DNA of 64,000 bases from Vreelandella arcis (GCF_900103865.1 NZ_FNII01000007.1:124001-188000); one strand, 5' to 3'. Shown: positions 53,237-62,242, counted from the stretch's first letter. Notes: generated by a model not told the origin, from the sequence alone. Translations and numbers: made by a program.

Positions 53237-54283
53237 TTAGGCGTTGGCGTTTTCAATCAAGGTGTGAATATACGCCAGCTTATCGCGCACTGCTGGGGCG
53301 ATCGCCCTTGGTGCCAGATCCAATAGCCCCATCTCGCGGTTAAGTTCATTGACCGCCATGCCTACTTGATGGAAAGCACGCAACATATCGTCCAGTGAGC
53401 CATCGTGCTCGGCGCGGGAAAGCCCCATGTGCAGCGCGGTATCCAGCACCGCGACCATGTCCAAGTAAAACGCGAAGGTTTCGGCAAAATCCTCCCACGG
53501 ATGCATGGTGGCGTAGGCGGAAATAAAGCGCATCGACCAGTCATTGGGTGCACCGTGATGATAGTACTGCTCTAACGCCTCGGCATAGGTGGGTGAGGTA
53601 TGGTCGCCAAAAACCTGGCGGCAGGCCTGCTCATCGCGCTCTTTAACGAGTAAATCCCAATAGTAATGGCCAATTTCATGGCGGAAGTGGCCGATTAACG
53701 TTCGGTGGGACTCGTTCATGTCCACCCGCAACCGCTCGCGCTCAACATCGTCGGCTTCTTTTACGTTGATGGTGATATGACCGTTCGTGTGACCGGTATA
53801 TACCTTCTCTTGGCTGGCGGTAGAGCGCCACAATCCCTGGTCAGGCAGGGCGTCGGCCATAAACGAAAAGCTTAACGGGACGCGGATGTTGTCCCCGTGG
53901 GTGCCGTGGGGCAGCGCCAGTAGATCAAGCGTATAAAATAGCCGACGTTTAGCCGCTTCAAGCGCAGCCCAACGCTCACGATTCCCGTTAATCGTTAAGT
54001 CCGGAATCATGGCGTTATAGCGGCAGCAGTCGCATAGCGTGTCGGCATAGCCGTCGTTCATCACCACCATGCGGTTGCAAACGTTACTTAATACATAGTT
54101 CTGGCATTTCATTAATGCGCTACCGCAGCTCGGGTGAGTGCAGCGGTAACCGCCCTTGGGTAGCGGTTCTAGTGCGACGATATGAGTGCAGACCGGGCAC
54201 CAGCCCACCTCAGACTGGCAGGCAAGGCAGTGTGTGTTTTCAAAAAACAACGGGTTGCCGCAGCGACAGCTAAAGGTCTGCAT
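53237..54283 (-). CDS. Zinc-ribbon putative zinc metallopeptidase (Peptidase_Mx type)
   Basis: A 348-residue protein. An N-terminal zinc-ribbon region is rich in CxC and CxxC motifs (Cys6, Cys8, Cys19, Cys22, Cys29, Cys32, Cys84, Cys86, Cys87). A zincin-like catalytic domain follows with HEIGH at 202-206 and a downstream WEDFAETFAFYLDM that may give the third ligand. No signal peptide is seen, so it is cytoplasmic. AAGGAGG six bases before ATG 54283 fixes the start. It converges with the alpha-E gene 12 bases away and is a plausible processing or tag-removing peptidase of the cluster. Confidence 0.85.
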   Translation of the reverse strand: MQTFSCRCGNPLFFENTHCLACQSEVGWCPVCTHIVALEPLPKGGYRCTHPSCGSALMKCQNYVLSNVCNRMVVMNDGYADTLCDCCRYNAMIPDLTINGNRERWAALEAAKRRLFYTLDLLALPHGTHGDNIRVPLSFSFMADALPDQGLWRSTASQEKVYTGHTNGHITINVKEADDVERERLRVDMNESHRTLIGHFRHEIGHYYWDLLVKERDEQACRQVFGDHTSPTYAEALEQYYHHGAPNDWSMRFISAYATMHPWEDFAETFAFYLDMVAVLDTALHMGLSRAEHDGSLDDMLRAFHQVGMAVNELNREMGLLDLAPRAIAPAVRDKLAYIHTLIENANA

Positions 54284-54431
54284 AGAACCTCCTTGTGGGG
54301 GCATCACGTCGCGGACCATGGAGTCCGTTCACTGGCTTGGACGTATTTTTTAAGCATAGCGAGGCGCTGGCGTCTATGGAAAGGCTAATTGACGCCGTGG
54401 GAGAGATTCTGTTTACTCATGCAATAGCTCA

Positions 54432-54447
54432 TTGACGTTAACGTCAA
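54432..54447. promoter_or_regulatory. Perfect 16-bp palindrome upstream of mmsA
   Basis: TTGACGTTAACGTCAA is fully self-complementary, 77 bases before the mmsA ATG. Its left half contains a -35-like TTGACG. It resembles, from memory, sites of MerR-type LiuR regulators of branched-chain amino-acid catabolism. The regulator is not encoded in this window. Confidence 0.65.
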
Positions 54448-54523
54448 CTTGCTGTGCTACTCTGAGATCCTGCTTAACAACTTATAACGCCAATCCCAAC
54501 ACAACGACAACAGGAGCAGTGCC

Positions 54524-56023
54524 ATGTCCGTTCGCGACATCACCATGTATATAGATGGCCAACCCGTCGCCTCGCAAAGCCAGGAATGGCGCGATGTGGT
54601 CAACCCCGCCACCCAGGAAGTCGTCGCCCGTGTGCCTTTCTGTACCGCCGAGGAAGTTGAACGCGCCGTAGCGAGTGCCAAAACCGCCTTTAAAGAGTGG
54701 CGAAAGGTGCCGTTAGGCAAGCGCATGCGCATTATGCTCAAACTCCAGGCGCTGATTCGCGATCACGCCGGCGAACTGGCGGCGTTGATTACCGAAGAAC
54801 ACGGTAAAACGTTACCTGATGCCGAAGGCGAGGTAGGCCGTGGCTTGGAAGTCGTTGAACACGCCTGCTCAATCACGTCGCTACAGCTGGGTGAGCTGGC
54901 TGACAACGCCGCCAATGAGGTCGACGTCTATACCATGCACCAGCCGCTGGGCGTTGGGGCGGGCATTACCGCGTTCAACTTCCCGATTATGCTGCCCTGC
55001 TTTATGTTTCCGCTGGCCATTGCCACCGGTAATACCTTTGTTCTGAAGCCCTCCGAGCAAGACCCTAGCTCGACGATGCGGTTGGTGGAACTGGCACACG
55101 AGGCAGGCATTCCAGCGGGTGTGCTAAACGTGGTTCACGGCGGCCCCGACGTGGCGAATCAAATCGCCGATCACCAGGATATTAAAGCGCTGTCGTTTAT
55201 TGGGTCGAGCCACGTGGGCTCGCTGCTTTACAACCGCTCTGCCGCAGCAGGCAAGCGCATGCAGGCCATGATGGGGGCTAAGAATCACTGCGTGGTAATG
55301 CCCGATGCCAACCGTAGTCAAGCGATTGATAGCCTGTTGGGGTCGGCCTTTGGGGCCGCCGGCCAGCGCTGCATGGCTAATTCGGTGGTGGTGCTGGTGG
55401 GGGAAGCCCGCGAATGGCTGAACGACATTGTCGAAGGCGCCCGCAGCATGAAAGTCGGCCCCGGTACCCAGCGCGATGCGGATCTTGGGCCATTGGTATC
55501 CCCCCAGGCCAAAGAGCGGGTCGAGCGGTTGATCACCGCGGGCGAAAAAGAAGGCGCCAAGCTGATGGTCGATGGCCGGGGTTGCACGGTTGATGGCTTC
55601 CCGAAGGGTAACTTTGTGGGGCCCACGCTGTTTGCTGACGTCACCGCCGAGATGACCGTCTACCGCGAAGAAATCTTTGGCCCGGTGCTCTGCGTGGTCA
55701 ATGTGGAAACCTTGGACGACGCCATCGCGTTTATCAACGCCAACCCTAACGGCAACGGCACCTCGATCTTTACCAACTCTGGCTGGGTGGCCCGGCGTTT
55801 TGAAACCGATATCGATGTGGGCCAGATTGGCATTAACGTGCCGATCCCCGTTCCGGTTGCCTATTTCAGCTTTACTGGCTCGCGCGGGTCTAAGTTGGGG
55901 GATCTAGGGCCTAACGGTAAACAGGCTATTGCCTTCTGGACCCAAACCAAGACCGTGACCGCACGTTGGTTTGAGCCGGAAAACGTATCCAGCGGTATTA
56001 ACAGCACCATCTCGCTGGGTTAA
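54524..56023 (+). CDS. mmsA: CoA-acylating methylmalonate-semialdehyde dehydrogenase (MmsA)
   Basis: A 499-residue aldehyde dehydrogenase of the CoA-dependent class. The catalytic Cys283 is in [12 protein letters not shown], and the nucleotide-binding elements are [11 protein letters not shown] and FIGSSHVG. The usual catalytic glutamate of hydrolytic ALDHs is replaced in [13 protein letters not shown], as expected for MmsA. It converts methylmalonate semialdehyde to propionyl-CoA in valine catabolism, and malonate semialdehyde to acetyl-CoA. It stands alone, without mmsB nearby, behind a perfect palindrome. Confidence 0.94.
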   Translation: MSVRDITMYIDGQPVASQSQEWRDVVNPATQEVVARVPFCTAEEVERAVASAKTAFKEWRKVPLGKRMRIMLKLQALIRDHAGELAALITEEHGKTLPDAEGEVGRGLEVVEHACSITSLQLGELADNAANEVDVYTMHQPLGVGAGITAFNFPIMLPCFMFPLAIATGNTFVLKPSEQDPSSTMRLVELAHEAGIPAGVLNVVHGGPDVANQIADHQDIKALSFIGSSHVGSLLYNRSAAAGKRMQAMMGAKNHCVVMPDANRSQAIDSLLGSAFGAAGQRCMANSVVVLVGEAREWLNDIVEGARSMKVGPGTQRDADLGPLVSPQAKERVERLITAGEKEGAKLMVDGRGCTVDGFPKGNFVGPTLFADVTAEMTVYREEIFGPVLCVVNVETLDDAIAFINANPNGNGTSIFTNSGWVARRFETDIDVGQIGINVPIPVPVAYFSFTGSRGSKLGDLGPNGKQAIAFWTQTKTVTARWFEPENVSSGINSTISLG

Positions 56024-56059
56024 CGCCTCACTGCATAATCTTGCTTACCCATTCGCCAC

Positions 56060-56091
56060 CTTCCCCTTGGCCTGTATAGGCTGAGGGGAAG
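56060..56091. terminator. Bidirectional hairpin between convergent genes
   Basis: CTTCCCCT at 56060-56067 pairs with AGGGGAAG at 56084-56091, with an inner GCCT/AGGC helix. It lies between the mmsA stop and the stop of the convergent gene. No strong T-tract is present on either side. Confidence 0.5.
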
Positions 56092-56100
56092 CGGTCAGGG

Positions 56101-56793
56101 TTAGAAATTGTGAAACAGCGGTATGCTTTCTTCTAACAGTTGTTCGATGGGATCCAACTGGCTTTCGTGCAAGACGAGCAAAGACGGCTCGCTGATAAAG
56201 TGCTTGCCGATGGGGATCAATAGCGCAAATTCACCCTCTTCGACGTGGAATTCGTGAATCTCACGCAGGCCAAAAGATGTGTAGCACTGAGTGCAGCGGT
56301 ACGCTTCGTCTTCGCCGTACACCAGGCGATGGTACATTTTGAACAGCGTATAAAGGGCTAACCCGCCTTCAAATGCTGGCCATCGGGCGGGAATCGTGCG
56401 TGTCTCTTCGTTTAAGGGTTGCCCATCGGCCTCAGCATTGGCAATCGCGTCGTTGAGCGGAGACGCCAGCAGCGCGTCGTCATCGGCAGGAAACGCAATA
56501 TTGTCTTTTGAGGCTTGGGTGAAGTCGTTTACCGCACGCTTGAAGTCGGCCACGTTATGAATGGCGTAATCGACATGCTGCAGATCCTGCGGTTCAAAAC
56601 CGCCGTTTTCCCACCCATGGATGACCCTTAGTGTCATCAAGCCACGCTCCATTGGGCGCGCTAACAGCATATGCAGCATGATATGAATGTGCAGCTGCCG
56701 CTCGTCGGCATCGTTTTCAAACGCGTTGTAGGGGTCTGCAAACAGTTCGTGTAGCCTTCCCGGCGTATGTTCCCTGGCTTCTGTGTAGTGCAT
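56101..56793 (-). CDS. Hypothetical protein, unrecognised
   Basis: A 230-residue acidic soluble protein I cannot assign. It has a histidine-rich helix (RQLHIHIMLHMLLARPMERG, 32-51), a central aromatic segment LALYTLFKMYHRLVYGEDEAYRCTQCYTSF with a single CxxC near residue 169, and a glutamate-rich end. No signal peptide or membrane helix is seen. AAGGGA lies 9 bases before the ATG and the codon usage looks native, so it is probably real. Its neighbours, mmsA (convergent) and a thiamine-regulated transporter (divergent), do not suggest a role. Confidence 0.6.
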   Translation of the reverse strand: MHYTEAREHTPGRLHELFADPYNAFENDADERQLHIHIMLHMLLARPMERGLMTLRVIHGWENGGFEPQDLQHVDYAIHNVADFKRAVNDFTQASKDNIAFPADDDALLASPLNDAIANAEADGQPLNEETRTIPARWPAFEGGLALYTLFKMYHRLVYGEDEAYRCTQCYTSFGLREIHEFHVEEGEFALLIPIGKHFISEPSLLVLHESQLDPIEQLLEESIPLFHNF

Positions 56794-56905
56794 TAGCGTT
56801 TTCCCTTGTGGCGAACCGTTGCACGGTTTCTATAACATTATTAGGTTACTTACTGAGTATGGAGAGCGGCTGCCCAGATTGAAAGACCCGCCCCGTTAAA
56901 CATAA

Positions 56906-56933
56906 CCTGTCTGCTTAATTGAGCACAGACAGG
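56906..56933. repeat. Inverted repeat upstream of the TPP riboswitch
   Basis: CCTGTCTG at 56906-56913 and CAGACAGG at 56926-56933 are exact complements around a 12-base loop. A nested TGCT/AGCA helix is an alternative. It lies between the divergent genes, about 65 bases before the riboswitch. Confidence 0.6.
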
Positions 56934-56997
56934 CACTTTACGCCGAGGCGATTATCGTTGAAGATAATGTTAGCTTAAATAAACCTACTCACTAACT

Positions 56998-57085
56998 GTC
57001 GCCAGGGGAGCCCTAAGGGGCTGAGAGTGCGCTTCGCGCTAACCCTGGAACCTGATCCGGATTATACCGGCGGAGGAAGCGCGAC
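56998..57085 (+). promoter_or_regulatory. TPP riboswitch (THI element)
   Basis: The conserved pieces appear in order: AGGGGAGCC, GGGGCTGAGAG, ACCCTGGAACCTGATCC and CCGGCGGAGGAAGC. GTCGC at 56998-57002 pairs with GCGAC at 57081-57085 as helix P1. The GGAGG ribosome site at 57072-57076 lies inside the aptamer, and P1 ends at the base before the ATG. TPP binding should therefore block translation of the downstream transporter. Confidence 0.95.
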
Positions 57086-58465
57086 ATGCCTTACCTAACA
57101 TCAGCCGTGCTCGCCGCGGCGCTCTGTGGTTTTATCCTGCTTGGCCTGCGTGCGCGTTGGGTCGACGGCACGGTCGATGACTACATCACTGCTCGTAACT
57201 CGCAGTCGGGGGCGACCCTCGGCCTTTCTTTTCTTGCCTCGGGCATGGGGGCGTGGATCCTGTTTGCCCCGCCGGAGATCGGCGCCTTTGTCGGGCCTGT
57301 GGCCCTGGCAGGCTATGCCATTGGCTCGGCGCTGCCGTTTATCGTGCTGGGCCTATATGGCCCGGCCATCCGCCGCGCGTTGCCCGAAGGCAGAAGCATC
57401 GCTGAGTTTGCCCAGGCGTGCTATGGCACTGGCGTGCGCCGTTGGGTGTCGCTGGTATCAGTGGCCTATATGGCGTGTTTTTTAGCGGCGGAATTGACCG
57501 CCATCGGCGCGATTACCGCGCTGCTTTCCGATGTGCCCCCTGCTGCGGTGGTGCTGGGCGTAGCTTTAAGCACGCTAGCGTATACCGTGCTTGGCGGGCT
57601 GCGGGCAAGCCTTGCCACCGACCGCTGGCAAGCTTGGCTATTGGTGGCCCTGCTGCTTATTGTCAGCAGCGTGGCGTTCACGCACCTGCCCACCATGCCT
57701 TCAGTGTCGTCGATGCCGAGCGCCCCGTTAAGCGAGGCGTTAAGTGTTGCGCTAACCTTGGTGATCGCGGTCACGGCGGCCAATCTTTTCCACCAAGGGT
57801 ATTGGCAACGGGTGTGGGCCGCGCAGGACGCCGGCAGCCTGGGCCGTGGTGCTTGGCTGGGTGGTGGCCTGACGATCGTCGTGGTGATGGTGATTGGCGG
57901 CTTGGGGATACTCGCCGCGATGAGCGGCGTTGAATTGGGCAATCCTCCCATGCCGTTTTTTGCGCTGCTGGCTAACGCCCCTGCGTGGCTCGCCATGCTG
58001 GCCCTGGTGTTAGCCGTTACGCTGGTGGCGTCGAGTGTCGATACGTTGCAGAACGCGATTGCCTCTTTAATGGTGTCTCAGCATGAGCAGCAGGGGCGGT
58101 CATTAATCACCGCGCGCTGGTTGACCGTCGCGCTGATGTTGCCGGTGGTGATTATCGCCCTGCAGGGGCTATCGGTATTGCGACTTTTTCTGATTGCCGA
58201 CCTGCTGTGTGCCGCCATTGTCGTTCCAGTGCTGCTGGGGTTGTGGCGGCATATGAGTGCCATGGCTGCGATTGGCGGCGGCCTTGCGGGGTTATTGGGG
58301 GCCGTATTGCCTGGCTGGTTTGCCAACGGCAGCCTTGAAGCGGGGCTTTTAGCGGCCACGTTCCCCGGTGGCATCCCTACGCTGGGCCCCTTTTTAGGCG
58401 CGTTGTGCGCCTCAACGCTGGTGAGTGTGGGCTTGGCGATGGCGAGACGTTTTCGCGCACATTGA
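57086..58465 (+). CDS. SSS-family sodium:solute symporter, predicted thiamine transporter (ThiV-like)
   Basis: A 459-residue membrane protein with about 13 helices and the sodium:solute symporter pattern. This includes GLSFLASGMGAWILFAPPEIGAF, EGRSIAEFAQACYGTGVRRW, YTVLGGLRASLATDRWQAWLL and VTLVASSVDTLQNAIASLMV. The start codon touches a TPP riboswitch, so import of thiamine or a precursor is the likely role. SSS-type carriers behind THI elements have been named ThiV in comparative work. The exact substrate (thiamine or a pyrimidine/thiazole precursor) cannot be read from sequence. Confidence 0.87.
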   Translation: MPYLTSAVLAAALCGFILLGLRARWVDGTVDDYITARNSQSGATLGLSFLASGMGAWILFAPPEIGAFVGPVALAGYAIGSALPFIVLGLYGPAIRRALPEGRSIAEFAQACYGTGVRRWVSLVSVAYMACFLAAELTAIGAITALLSDVPPAAVVLGVALSTLAYTVLGGLRASLATDRWQAWLLVALLLIVSSVAFTHLPTMPSVSSMPSAPLSEALSVALTLVIAVTAANLFHQGYWQRVWAAQDAGSLGRGAWLGGGLTIVVVMVIGGLGILAAMSGVELGNPPMPFFALLANAPAWLAMLALVLAVTLVASSVDTLQNAIASLMVSQHEQQGRSLITARWLTVALMLPVVIIALQGLSVLRLFLIADLLCAAIVVPVLLGLWRHMSAMAAIGGGLAGLLGAVLPGWFANGSLEAGLLAATFPGGIPTLGPFLGALCASTLVSVGLAMARRFRAH

Positions 58466-58528
58466 GCAATGCTTCGCCGTTCGCGTTATGCTGGTCGACC
58501 ACCGTCTATCAGCATGGGTGACAACATC

Positions 58529-59944
58529 ATGAACTACCCAATTTTGCCCGACGAAGAAGCACGTCTGGCAGCGCTTTATGAACTGGCGCTGCTGGACACG
58601 CCCGATGAGCCTGCGTTTGATCGGGTTACGCGTCTGGTCACTCAGTTGCTGAACGTCCCTATGTCAACAGTAACGCTGATCGATGCGAAGCGTCAGTGGA
58701 TCAAATCCCGTGTCGGAACCGATACCCGTGAAACCTCACGAGACGTGGCGTTTTGTGCCTACACGATTGCCGATACTGCTCCGCTGATCGTCGAAGATGC
58801 CCGCCATGACCCACGTTTTGCCAGTAATCCGTTGGTCACCGCTGAGGAGGGTATTCGCTTCTACGCCGGTATTCCGTTACGAACTTCCCAAGGGCTTGCT
58901 CTGGGGTCACTATGCGCCATTGACACCCAACCGCGCAGCATTAGTGCTGCCGAGCTCGCCGCGCTTGAAGATTTGGCGTCGATTCTCACCGATGAAATTC
59001 ACCTCCGCGAACGGTTTTTGTTTGAAAAAAAGCGCCGGGAAGCTTCCCAGGCGTCACTTGATGCACTGCATCTCGATCTCGAAAACCAGATTGAACGGCG
59101 CACCCGAGAGTTGAACTTGGTGATCGAGTCGGCCTACGACGCCTACATCAGCATTGATGATCACTATGTAGTGCTGGATTGGAACCGCGCGGCGGGATCC
59201 ATGTTTGGTTGGTCCCGCGAAGAAGCGCTTGGGCGGCCCATTCAGCAGCTAATTTTTCCCGATGGCGTGCCCGAAGGCGATCAGCAAACGCCAGTGACCT
59301 ACTATGCGGCACGCCGTGACGGCAGCCAATTACCCGTGGAAATGCGCATCAAGGCGCTGGAAATTGAGGGCGAATACCGGCGTAGCCTTTTTCTACACGA
59401 TGTTACCGAGCGCATACAGCTAGAACGACTCCTTGATCAGCAGGCTCGTGAAGACGCGCTTACCCAGTTGCCTAACCGGCGCGCGCTTGATGAGCGGTTG
59501 CCGGAGGCCATGGCGCGCACGCGACGCCTGCAAAGCGCTCTGGCCGTGTTGTTTATGGATCTTGATGGGTTCAAAGCCATTAATGATCTACATGGGCATG
59601 CTGCCGGAGATGAACTGCTGCGCGAAGTGGCTAAACGCCTTACCGCGGCCGTGCGTGAAACCGACTATGTGGCCCGCTGGGCGGGCGACGAATTTGTATT
59701 GTTGCTGGAAAATATTGTGCCCGACGCTGCCGAGCGGCTTGCCCAGCAACTCGTTGAGACAATAGAGCAGCCACTAAGTCTGGACGATGTCACCGCTCAT
59801 ATCAGCACGAGCATTGGGGTAGCCCTGTATTACCCTAATGTGGATGAAACCGCCCAAGAATTGCTTAAGCGAGCCGATGTGGCGATGTATGACGCCAAGC
59901 ACGCAGGCAAAGCGCAGGTGAAAGTGGCCGACACACCCGCTTAA
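58529..59944 (+). CDS. GAF-PAS-GGDEF signalling protein with AGDEF active site
   Basis: A 471-residue soluble protein. A GAF domain occupies about 25-150 (KSRVGTDTRETSRDVAFCAYTI, FYAGIPLRTSQGLALGSLCAID), a coiled linker about 160-195, a PAS domain about 195-300, and a GGDEF domain 305-465. The signature is AGDEF at 385-389, not GGDEF, while the RETD inhibitory site at 376-379 is intact. Some AGDEF proteins are active diguanylate cyclases, so activity is possible. No membrane segment is seen. ATG 58529 is preferred; ATG 58514 is an alternative. Confidence 0.87.
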   Translation: MNYPILPDEEARLAALYELALLDTPDEPAFDRVTRLVTQLLNVPMSTVTLIDAKRQWIKSRVGTDTRETSRDVAFCAYTIADTAPLIVEDARHDPRFASNPLVTAEEGIRFYAGIPLRTSQGLALGSLCAIDTQPRSISAAELAALEDLASILTDEIHLRERFLFEKKRREASQASLDALHLDLENQIERRTRELNLVIESAYDAYISIDDHYVVLDWNRAAGSMFGWSREEALGRPIQQLIFPDGVPEGDQQTPVTYYAARRDGSQLPVEMRIKALEIEGEYRRSLFLHDVTERIQLERLLDQQAREDALTQLPNRRALDERLPEAMARTRRLQSALAVLFMDLDGFKAINDLHGHAAGDELLREVAKRLTAAVRETDYVARWAGDEFVLLLENIVPDAAERLAQQLVETIEQPLSLDDVTAHISTSIGVALYYPNVDETAQELLKRADVAMYDAKHAGKAQVKVADTPA

Positions 59945-59989
59945 CGCTGTGCTGCTAAGTCATTAAGCTCTACTAAGCCAAGGACGACC

Positions 59990-60958
59990 ATGATTCGAAC
60001 ACTGTTAACCACCCCCGACGGCGAGGTGCACGAAGGTGACGAGCAGCTCATTGGCAGATGGCGGCAAACGCCGGGTAGTCATATCTGGGTGGACATGCAA
60101 GGCGAAAGCCAGGCCGATGAGCAACGCCTTCTAGAAGACTTTGAGTGCCATCCAATGGCCATTCAAGATGCCCACAGAGAGCGCCACCCGCCGAAAATTG
60201 AAGAGTTCAATAACCACACGCTGATCATCTACCGCGGGATTTCATCGTTTGACGCCCAGCTTAATTTTGTCCCCCAGCAGGTGTGTTTTTTCATTGGGGA
60301 GCGGTTTTTAGTCACGCTGCACCCCGGCGAGGCGCTGAGCATACAGCGTCTTTTCAACGACCAAGGCCGGGCGTTATTGGCGCATTCGCCGGAGCATGCG
60401 GCGCTTAGGGTCATGTACCTGTCGGCGGGGTTTTATATTGATAGTCTGTTGGAGTTCGAAGCGGAGCTTAGCGATCTGGAAGATGAACTGCTGGAAAATG
60501 GCAACGATGTGCTGATGCGGAAAATCATCGCCTACCGCTCGCGGCTGGTGAAAATGCGCCGCATATTCAGCTATCACAAGGGAATTACCCAGGAGCTAAC
60601 CGCCTACGATTACGCTCACTTGCCTCGCGGCGAGAGCGAAACCCTGCACGCGATTACCGACGTAGAAGAGCGCTTTGAGCGGTTGTATACCCTCACGCAA
60701 ATGTACTACGACATTTGTGGCGACCTGGTGGATGGCTATATTTCGATTTCATCGCACCAGCTCAACATCACCATGCGAGTGCTTACGGTCATCACCGCTA
60801 TTTTTGTGCCGCTTACCTTTATCGCCGGTGTCTACGGCATGAATTTCGAATACATCCCCGAACTCGGCTATCGATACGGTTACTTTTTTGTCTGGGGGGT
60901 AATGTTGGGCATCGGCGGCGTGTTGATTTGGCTGTTTAAGCGAAAGCACTGGTTTTAG
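59990..60958 (+). CDS. CorA-family divalent cation transporter (ZntB/CorA)
   Basis: A 322-residue protein with a large N-terminal cytoplasmic funnel and two C-terminal membrane helices (about 262-281 and 298-316). The family signature YGMN is at 282-285, followed by FEYIPELGYRYGY. The N-terminal IWVDMQGES and HPMAIQDAHRERHPPKIEEFNNH are typical. It moves magnesium, cobalt or, if ZntB-like, zinc; the choice cannot be made here. A weak stem (TAGGGTT with AACCCTA, 60956-60975) follows without a T-tract. Confidence 0.9.
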   Translation: MIRTLLTTPDGEVHEGDEQLIGRWRQTPGSHIWVDMQGESQADEQRLLEDFECHPMAIQDAHRERHPPKIEEFNNHTLIIYRGISSFDAQLNFVPQQVCFFIGERFLVTLHPGEALSIQRLFNDQGRALLAHSPEHAALRVMYLSAGFYIDSLLEFEAELSDLEDELLENGNDVLMRKIIAYRSRLVKMRRIFSYHKGITQELTAYDYAHLPRGESETLHAITDVEERFERLYTLTQMYYDICGDLVDGYISISSHQLNITMRVLTVITAIFVPLTFIAGVYGMNFEYIPELGYRYGYFFVWGVMLGIGGVLIWLFKRKHWF

Positions 60959-61078
60959 GGTTCGCACTAACCCTAGGCGTTATGAAAGGGTGGCCGTCTG
61001 CTTGAGACAATACGAAAGTTTGTTATGGTTCTAAATAGTCATATTGGTCTTTTAAACCACTCCTAGAGGAGCCCGCAA

Positions 61079-62242
61079 ATGACTGACGTTGCAACGCCTC
61101 CTACCACCATGGCGGCCATGCTGCTAACCGGTCATGGCGGCATCGAAAAGCTGGAATATCGCCAGGATGTAGCGACCCCAAGGCCCCAGGCAGGCCAAGT
61201 GTTGGTGCAGGTTACCGCAACGGCGAAAAACAATACCGACCGTAAAGCCCGCGAAGGACTGTATCCCACCAAAGATAAAGGGGACGTCACCTCGTTTGCC
61301 ATGGGGGGCGAACCGACGCTTACCTTCCCGCGCATTCAAGGCGCCGATGTGGCGGGCCGCATTGTGGCGGTGGGCGAGGGCGTCGATGCCGCGCGAATCG
61401 GCGAGCGGGGGTTGTTGGACTTTAATCTTTACGCCGATGATCGCCGCGATATCAATCTGACCCCGGACTACTACGGCCACGGCGCGGATGGCGGTTTTGC
61501 CGAGTACATCGCCGTTCCCGCCGATCAGTTTCATCACGTGCCCAACCCGGAGCTGCACGATGCCGAGTTGGCCGCCATGGGGATGTGCTCTTACCAAACG
61601 GCCTATCACATGATGACGTCGGCCAGCATTGCGGCCGGTGAGCGCGTGTTGGTCACCGGCGCCAGTGGTGGCGTAGGCACGGCGCTAATTCAGCTTTGTC
61701 GCGTGGTTGGCGCAATTCCTTATGCCGTCAGCCAGCCCGATAAAGCCGATGCACTCCTGGCGCTTGGCGCCGAAGCGGTGATCGACCGTGGCGATCTGCC
61801 CACCTTTGTGGATCGCGTATTGGCCACGACGAACGGTCAACCCATCGACGCAGTGATGGACTTGGTCGGCGGCGATATGACCAACCTGTTTATCGACACC
61901 ATGATTGTTGATATGCAGCACCGCAAGCGCTATCCGCGGCTTTCCATTGCGGGCGCCAGCGGCGGCAATCTCAGCGAAATTATGTGGACGAAAATTTATC
62001 TGTACCAGGTGCAGATCTTTGGCGTCTCCCACGGCACTCGGGAAGAGGCCGAGCAGTTAATTGCCTGGATTCGCAGTGGCGATCTAAAGCCTGTTTTGCA
62101 TGCTGCCTTCAAGCTGTCTGAACTCCATGAAGCCGAGCGCTATTTCGTCAATCGCGATAGCAACTATCTGGGTAAGATCGTGATCGTCCCGGACAGCCAG
62201 TGGCAAAACCACGGCGCGCCGTTTGCCCTAAACGCACCCTAA
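61079..62242 (+). CDS. MDR-family alcohol dehydrogenase-like oxidoreductase
   Basis: A 387-residue medium-chain dehydrogenase/reductase. A GroES-like N-terminal domain contains NNTDRKAREGLYPTK in place of the usual zinc-ligand CGTD. The Rossmann motif TGASGGVG is at 193-200, followed by AVSQPDKADALLALGAEAVIDR. Without clear zinc ligands it may be a zinc-free reductase. The substrate is unknown. AGAGGAG precedes the ATG. The proline-racemase-family gene follows 18 bases later, so the two are likely co-transcribed and may act on related compounds. Confidence 0.83.
   Translation: MTDVATPPTTMAAMLLTGHGGIEKLEYRQDVATPRPQAGQVLVQVTATAKNNTDRKAREGLYPTKDKGDVTSFAMGGEPTLTFPRIQGADVAGRIVAVGEGVDAARIGERGLLDFNLYADDRRDINLTPDYYGHGADGGFAEYIAVPADQFHHVPNPELHDAELAAMGMCSYQTAYHMMTSASIAAGERVLVTGASGGVGTALIQLCRVVGAIPYAVSQPDKADALLALGAEAVIDRGDLPTFVDRVLATTNGQPIDAVMDLVGGDMTNLFIDTMIVDMQHRKRYPRLSIAGASGGNLSEIMWTKIYLYQVQIFGVSHGTREEAEQLIAWIRSGDLKPVLHAAFKLSELHEAERYFVNRDSNYLGKIVIVPDSQWQNHGAPFALNAP

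Noticed and set aside
60956..60975. Terminator after the CorA-family gene
   Set aside because: The 7-bp TAGGGTT/AACCCTA stem includes the stop codon and has no T-tract on the plus strand, so I did not call it.
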